Shown: one piece after another, positions 15,688-20,010 of the stretch
Layout: the number at the start of each line of letters is the position of its first letter
How positions within the stretch are numbered: position 1 is the first letter of the stretch
From: Flavobacteriaceae bacterium UBA5079
GTDB lineage: Bacteria > Bacteroidota > Bacteroidia > Flavobacteriales > Flavobacteriaceae
Length of the DNA stretch: 20,010 nucleotides
Assembly: GCA_002414705.1 (NCBI GenBank)
Contig: DIAL01000032.1
Span: 51,680 to 71,689 of the forward strand
Reading direction: 5' to 3'
Made by a program: the position numbers and the translations under genes
Notes under the pieces: generated by a model
The model's input: the letters and a program-made list of their open reading frames with translations, nothing else
The model's database searches: none
Told to the model about the DNA's origin: nothing

Positions 15688-18600
15688 ATGAAATATTACG
15701 TATTATATATCGGAGTATTTATAGCGTGTTTATATAACAGCTATTCGCAACAGATTGTTATTAATGACAATTTTTCTGTTCAAGAGCTTATTGAAGATCG
15801 TTTAATTGCTGGTTGTGTAGAAATTTCTAACGTACAATCTACAGTAAACGGTTCTATAAACAATATTAATAGTTTCGGGTATTTTGAACGTTCAAACTCA
15901 TCATTCCCCTTTGAAAACGGAATCATCTTATCAACAGGCGCAGCAGTTTCAGCAGGAAATACCATAAATATAAATACGTTAAATGATGGTGAAGAAGACT
16001 GGCTAACAGACACTGATTTAGAAACTGCTTTAGGATTTTCAAATACGCTAAATGCAACCTCTATAGAATTCGACTTCACATCTATTTCAAACCAAGTTGA
16101 ATTTAACTACATATTAGCCTCTGAAGAATATTTTGCAAATTACCCATGTCAGTATTCAGATGGTTTTGCATTTTTAATTAAGGAAGCTGGCACAACTGAC
16201 CCCTACGTTAACATAGCCCTGATTCCAGGAAGCACAACACCTGTTAACACCAGTAGCATACACGACGAAATTGTTGGTTTCTGCGAGGCGGAAAACGAAA
16301 ACTTATTTGAAGGATACAATTTAGGGGATACCAATTTTAATGGTAGAACAACTATTCTAACCGCATCTGCTGCTATTCAACCAAACGTACAATATCATAT
16401 TAAATTGATTATTGCTGACCAAGAAGATGAAAATTTTGACACAGCCGTTTTTATTCAAGGAAATAGCTTTAATGCTTCCGTAGATCTGGGCACAGACGTA
16501 ACTACCTGCGCAGATAATTTTACACTAAATGGCGATATTCTAAATCCGCTAGCATCTTATGTATGGTTGGAAAATGGCGTTCCAATACCTGGTGAAACAA
16601 ATTCTACATTAACAGTAACAAATTCAGGAACGTTTACCGTTTCCATCTCTATTCCAATAAATAATACGGTATGTGAAATTGAAGATACAGTAGTTATCAC
16701 TTTAAATTCAGAGCAATCTGCTAATAATATTTCAGATTTTACAGTATGTGATGATGCAAGTAATGATGGTTTTTATATTTTCGATTTAACAGAAAAAGAT
16801 TCTGAAGTACTTTCAGCAGTACCAAGTGGAAACTACACTATTTCATATCATTTTAATTCAACAAATGCTCAAGATGGAAGTTTTCCTATTGTAGCACCTA
16901 TTCAAAATTCAGCAAATCCGCAACCTATATTTGTTCGTATTTTAGATATTGATAATGGGTGTTTATCTTATGGTTCTTTCAATTTAATAATTAATTCTTC
17001 ACCTACAATAACACCACCTACAGATTTGGAAGTATGTGATGATGGTGATAGTGACGGCCTAACACTTATTGATTTAACTGTAAAAAACACAGAAATCACA
17101 GGAGGTTTCACAGATTATGCCGTAACTTACCATTACAACCAAACAGATGCTGAAACAGGCGCTAATCCTGTCCCAGAACCCTATTCCAATATCACTCAAA
17201 ATGACCAACTTTTTGTTTGTGTAACAGATACCACAACAGGTTGTAAAATAACAACGACATTAAATGAGATTGTTTTAGATAGTCCTGATATTATTAATGA
17301 AACCCAAACTATTGATACCTGTGAACAAGATGATGATGGCTTTGAAAATTTTGATTTAACCTCTGTAATTGACGATGTGTTGAATGGTGTTTCTAACGTC
17401 ACCGTTACTTATCACGAAACGTATGACGATGCGCTAACAGGAAACAACCCAATAGCTAACGTTACCAATTATACCAATACAATACCCATTTTTCAAATTA
17501 TTTATATTCGTGTGACAGACAATATTACTGGTTGTCCATCTATTGTAAATATTGAATTATATACCAATTTACTACTAAGTCAAAGTAATGTTCGTAATTT
17601 TGAACTTTGTGATGACCAATCTAACAACGGAATTGAAGATTTTGATTTAGAGGATATAGCTACAACCATCATAAATGATAACGCAAATGTAATTGTCACC
17701 TTTTATGAAAACCTAACTGATCAGTTAGCTGGAAGTGATCCTATTAACCAAACTATACCCTATCAAGTTACTAGCAGTCCTCAAACTCTATACACAACCA
17801 TAGAGAGTAATAGCTGTATTGCTGACACTGAAATTCAACTCATTATTCAACCAGCCACTATATTACCAGATTTAGGCAGCTTTACGTATTGTGACACAGA
17901 TGACAATATGATGACATCCATTGATTTGTTTAGTTTTAATGATATTGTAAGTTCAGGCATCCCAAATGCGTTAATTAGCTATTTTGAAACTGAAGAAAAC
18001 GCCATAGACAATGTAAGTCCATTACCACCATTCTATGACAACACCAGTAATCCCCTTGTTCTATACGTTCGTGTAACAAATCCAATAACCGGCTGTTTTG
18101 ATGTTACTGATTTAGAAATAGAAGTTTTACCGGCACCAACAACATTAGAACCGCTAGACGAAATTTTTTGCGATGATGATCAAGATGGTTTCACCTTTAT
18201 TAACTTAAATGCTAAAATTGCTGAAATAGTAAGCGACACACAAGATCTCAGTATTTCGTTCCATACAACGCCTGAAGACGCAGAATTGGACACCAATGAA
18301 ATAATAGATCCCAATGTTTACAATACAAACACTCAAACCATATTTTCCAGAGTTGAACGCATTACTACAGGCTGTTTTGCTATTGAAACTTTTGAAATTA
18401 TTGTAAGCACGTTACCTGTATTTTCAGTCATACCAGATTTTAACAACTGTGAAACCGATGGAAATCAAATCGCAGAATTTATATTTCAAGACAAAGATGC
18501 CGACATTTTAAATGGTCAAACCGGAAAACGTGTATTATATTTTGAAAATGCCTCGGATGCATTAGACAGAACCAATATTATTGACAAAACGACTGCCTAT

Positions 18601-20010
18601 GAAAACACCAGTAATCCGCAACTGATTCATATACGTGTTGAAAACGTAGCCGACACAAGTTGTTTTGGTATAAATACCTTTTTTATAGAAGTAGGATCAG
18701 TTCCTATTTTTAATCCACCATTAAATAAATTCCTATGTGATGACATCACCAACGACGGTCAGGAAACTTTTGATTTGGAAGAAATTCAATCTGCCATGAG
18801 TTTAGGAAGTACAGACAATTTAACCATAACATTCTACGAGAGTCTTGAGGATGCTGAAAATTCTGCAAATGCAATTGATTTAAATTATACCAATCAGGAG
18901 AATCCACAACAAATTTACAGCCGCATTGAAAATGGCACCTATTGCCATGGTATTGCTGAATTTGGGATAAATGTTATTCAAGTTCCAAATGTGAATCAAG
19001 CTTCACTAATGACAGTATGTGATAGTGATTACGATGAGACTGCAACCTTTGATATAACGATATCAGAACTTGAAGTTTTGGATGTTAGACAAAACGACAT
19101 TTTGGTTACCTATCACGAAGATTTAAATGATTTAGAAGAAAACATCAATAACATCCCTAATCCATATGCTTACGAAAATATTGAAAACCCGCAAACCGTT
19201 TATATTCGCGTAACCAATACCGTTTCTGAATGTTTTGTTATGGTTCCTTTGGTTTTAGAGGTTAATTTATCACCAACAATTAATCCAATAAGTAACTTTA
19301 ACACCTGTGATGTTGTAGATAATGTTTTCGATTTAAATGAAACTATCAATACTTTAATAGGTACACAACCAAATGTAACGGTTACCTTTTATGCATCACA
19401 AACCAATGCGGAAACAGCCCAAAACCCGTTAGATACAAATTTTAATTACAGCTCTAATAACGATATTATTCATGTTCGGGCTGAAAATACAGTTACAGGA
19501 TGTTATGCTATTAGTAACTTTACGCTCCTAGTAGACCCTGTTCCTACAGCAAATACACCTGCAGATTTAGAAGCATGTGATGATGATTTTGATGGTATGC
19601 TTATTTTTGATTTATCTCAACAAACCAATACTATTTTAAATGGTCAAAGCCCAATAAACTTCACCGTTAGCTATTTTGAACAAGAAATTGAAGCTCTTGA
19701 AAATGAAAATCCTATAACGGATTTAAATTATAATGCTTTCCATGATCAAACAATTTACGCACGCGTTCAAAATAATACATCAGGCTGCTTTGCTACAACT
19801 AGTTTTTTAACATTGGTAAACCGTAAACCGTTTGTTGAAATTCCAGATCAAACAGTTTGTTTAGATAATTTACCATTAGTTGTTTCTGCAGAAACTGGAT
19901 TTGATACAGATACATATTTGTGGTCAACTAATGCCACAACACCAGAAATTGAAATTACCGAAATAGGAACCTATTCAGTAACAGTAACATCAGACTATGG
20001 TTGTAATACT
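15688..20010 (+). CDS. Giant T9SS-type adhesin, choice-of-anchor L domain plus eleven tandem repeats (3' end outside window)
   Basis: The frame runs 1441 codons from the ATG at 15688 to the window edge without a stop, so the gene is partial. Signal peptide MKYYVLYIGVFIACLYNSYS, mature start QQIVIND. Residues about 40-270 match the choice-of-anchor L domain (ENGIILSTGAAVSAGN; VEFNYILASEEYFANYPC; DGFAFLIKEAG), which is typical of the N-terminal part of surface-anchored proteins. An Ig-like domain (from C274, SYVWLENGVPIPGE) follows, then eleven repeats of about 95 residues (first Cys 354 to 1297) and the start of another Ig-like domain (C1391, YLWSTNATTPEIEITEIG). The first upstream gene has that Ig-like domain just before its SprB-like segment and sorting domain, so a type B sorting domain is expected shortly beyond the edge. 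This is inferred, not seen. Likely a long calcium-stabilised or disulphide-stabilised surface stalk; ligand unknown. Confidence 0.88.
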   Translation, partial: MKYYVLYIGVFIACLYNSYSQQIVINDNFSVQELIEDRLIAGCVEISNVQSTVNGSINNINSFGYFERSNSSFPFENGIILSTGAAVSAGNTININTLNDGEEDWLTDTDLETALGFSNTLNATSIEFDFTSISNQVEFNYILASEEYFANYPCQYSDGFAFLIKEAGTTDPYVNIALIPGSTTPVNTSSIHDEIVGFCEAENENLFEGYNLGDTNFNGRTTILTASAAIQPNVQYHIKLIIADQEDENFDTAVFIQGNSFNASVDLGTDVTTCADNFTLNGDILNPLASYVWLENGVPIPGETNSTLTVTNSGTFTVSISIPINNTVCEIEDTVVITLNSEQSANNISDFTVCDDASNDGFYIFDLTEKDSEVLSAVPSGNYTISYHFNSTNAQDGSFPIVAPIQNSANPQPIFVRILDIDNGCLSYGSFNLIINSSPTITPPTDLEVCDDGDSDGLTLIDLTVKNTEITGGFTDYAVTYHYNQTDAETGANPVPEPYSNITQNDQLFVCVTDTTTGCKITTTLNEIVLDSPDIINETQTIDTCEQDDDGFENFDLTSVIDDVLNGVSNVTVTYHETYDDALTGNNPIANVTNYTNTIPIFQIIYIRVTDNITGCPSIVNIELYTNLLLSQSNVRNFELCDDQSNNGIEDFDLEDIATTIINDNANVIVTFYENLTDQLAGSDPINQTIPYQVTSSPQTLYTTIESNSCIADTEIQLIIQPATILPDLGSFTYCDTDDNMMTSIDLFSFNDIVSSGIPNALISYFETEENAIDNVSPLPPFYDNTSNPLVLYVRVTNPITGCFDVTDLEIEVLPAPTTLEPLDEIFCDDDQDGFTFINLNAKIAEIVSDTQDLSISFHTTPEDAELDTNEIIDPNVYNTNTQTIFSRVERITTGCFAIETFEIIVSTLPVFSVIPDFNNCETDGNQIAEFIFQDKDADILNGQTGKRVLYFENASDALDRTNIIDKTTAYENTSNPQLIHIRVENVADTSCFGINTFFIEVGSVPIFNPPLNKFLCDDITNDGQETFDLEEIQSAMSLGSTDNLTITFYESLEDAENSANAIDLNYTNQENPQQIYSRIENGTYCHGIAEFGINVIQVPNVNQASLMTVCDSDYDETATFDITISELEVLDVRQNDILVTYHEDLNDLEENINNIPNPYAYENIENPQTVYIRVTNTVSECFVMVPLVLEVNLSPTINPISNFNTCDVVDNVFDLNETINTLIGTQPNVTVTFYASQTNAETAQNPLDTNFNYSSNNDIIHVRAENTVTGCYAISNFTLLVDPVPTANTPADLEACDDDFDGMLIFDLSQQTNTILNGQSPINFTVSYFEQEIEALENENPITDLNYNAFHDQTIYARVQNNTSGCFATTSFLTLVNRKPFVEIPDQTVCLDNLPLVVSAETGFDTDTYLWSTNATTPEIEITEIGTYSVTVTSDYGCNT
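16735..19845 (+). repeat. Eleven protein-coding tandem repeats of about 95 residues
   Basis: First-Cys codons are at 16747, 17035, 17320, 17608, 17890, 18169, 18448, 18736, 19018, 19306 and 19576, spacing 90-96 residues. The consensus is x-CDDD-x-DG-xxx-FDL, about 25 residues, V-T/S-Y/F-x-E, xxx-DA/AE, NPI, Y-x-NTSNPQ-xIY-x-RVxN-xxTGCF and a strand ending in a Pro-rich linker. Each unit has two Cys, except the second (three). DNA identity between units is low, so this is an old array kept by protein selection rather than a recent expansion. Confidence 0.85.

Noticed and set aside
15780..17402. Minus-strand open frames at 15780-16079 and 17196-17402
   Set aside because: They lie opposite the choice-of-anchor L domain and repeat units, which are clearly coding on the plus strand.
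16735..19845. Regular 285-bp periodicity, considered as CRISPR or DNA satellite
   Set aside because: The units are in-frame protein repeats of about 95 residues with low DNA identity. There are no short identical repeats with unique spacers.
1..20010. tRNA, rRNA, riboswitch, toxin-antitoxin or defence genes
   Set aside because: I searched by eye on both strands and found no cloverleaf, ribosomal or riboswitch signatures, nor nuclease/toxin-like small genes. Gaps between genes are all under 140 bases.

Overview
The window looks like chromosomal DNA of a marine-type or soil Flavobacteriaceae (phylum Bacteroidota). The evidence is the low GC content, TAnnTTTG-type promoter elements, Cox15-type heme A synthase, and four consecutive large secreted proteins. 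Three of those four visibly end in the type B C-terminal sorting domain of the type IX secretion system (T9SS).

Layout. Bases 1-2351 hold three envelope-polysaccharide type glycosyltransferase genes: a partial, apparently frameshifted family 2-like gene at the left edge (minus strand), an intact plus-strand gene, and a GT4-like minus-strand gene that overlaps the second one tail to tail. Bases 2370-6079 are housekeeping genes, all on the plus strand: a TsaC/Sua5-type threonylcarbamoyl-AMP synthase without a canonical start codon, a CCA-adding tRNA nucleotidyltransferase with an HD domain, heme A synthase (CtaA/Cox15), and a pRiA4b ORF-3-like protein followed by a strong intrinsic terminator. 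Bases 6216-7958 encode an ABC-2 type transporter (ATPase and permease).

From 7985 to the right edge (about 12 kb) there are four tandem plus-strand genes for Sec-exported, multidomain surface proteins. The first two are paralogues: both have an N-terminal beta-propeller-like domain and nearly identical C-terminal sorting modules (91% identical DNA over 264 bp, with a 63-bp exact block). The third has an unrelated N-terminal region and a more divergent sorting domain. The fourth starts with a choice-of-anchor L domain and carries eleven tandem repeats of about 95 residues before running off the window. All four proteins share this repeat: 4, 1, 1 and 11 copies, 17 in total. Each copy has an acidic Cys-Asp-Asp start and a second Cys near the end.

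My reading is a surface-adhesin or gliding-related cluster next to a transporter and an envelope glycosyltransferase locus. I do not see a defence system, CRISPR array, insertion sequence, tRNA or rRNA. The most interesting points are the repeat family, the homogenised sorting modules, a hairpin over the start codon of the first adhesin gene, and two gene-integrity anomalies in the first 2.4 kb (a homopolymer frameshift and a missing AUG).
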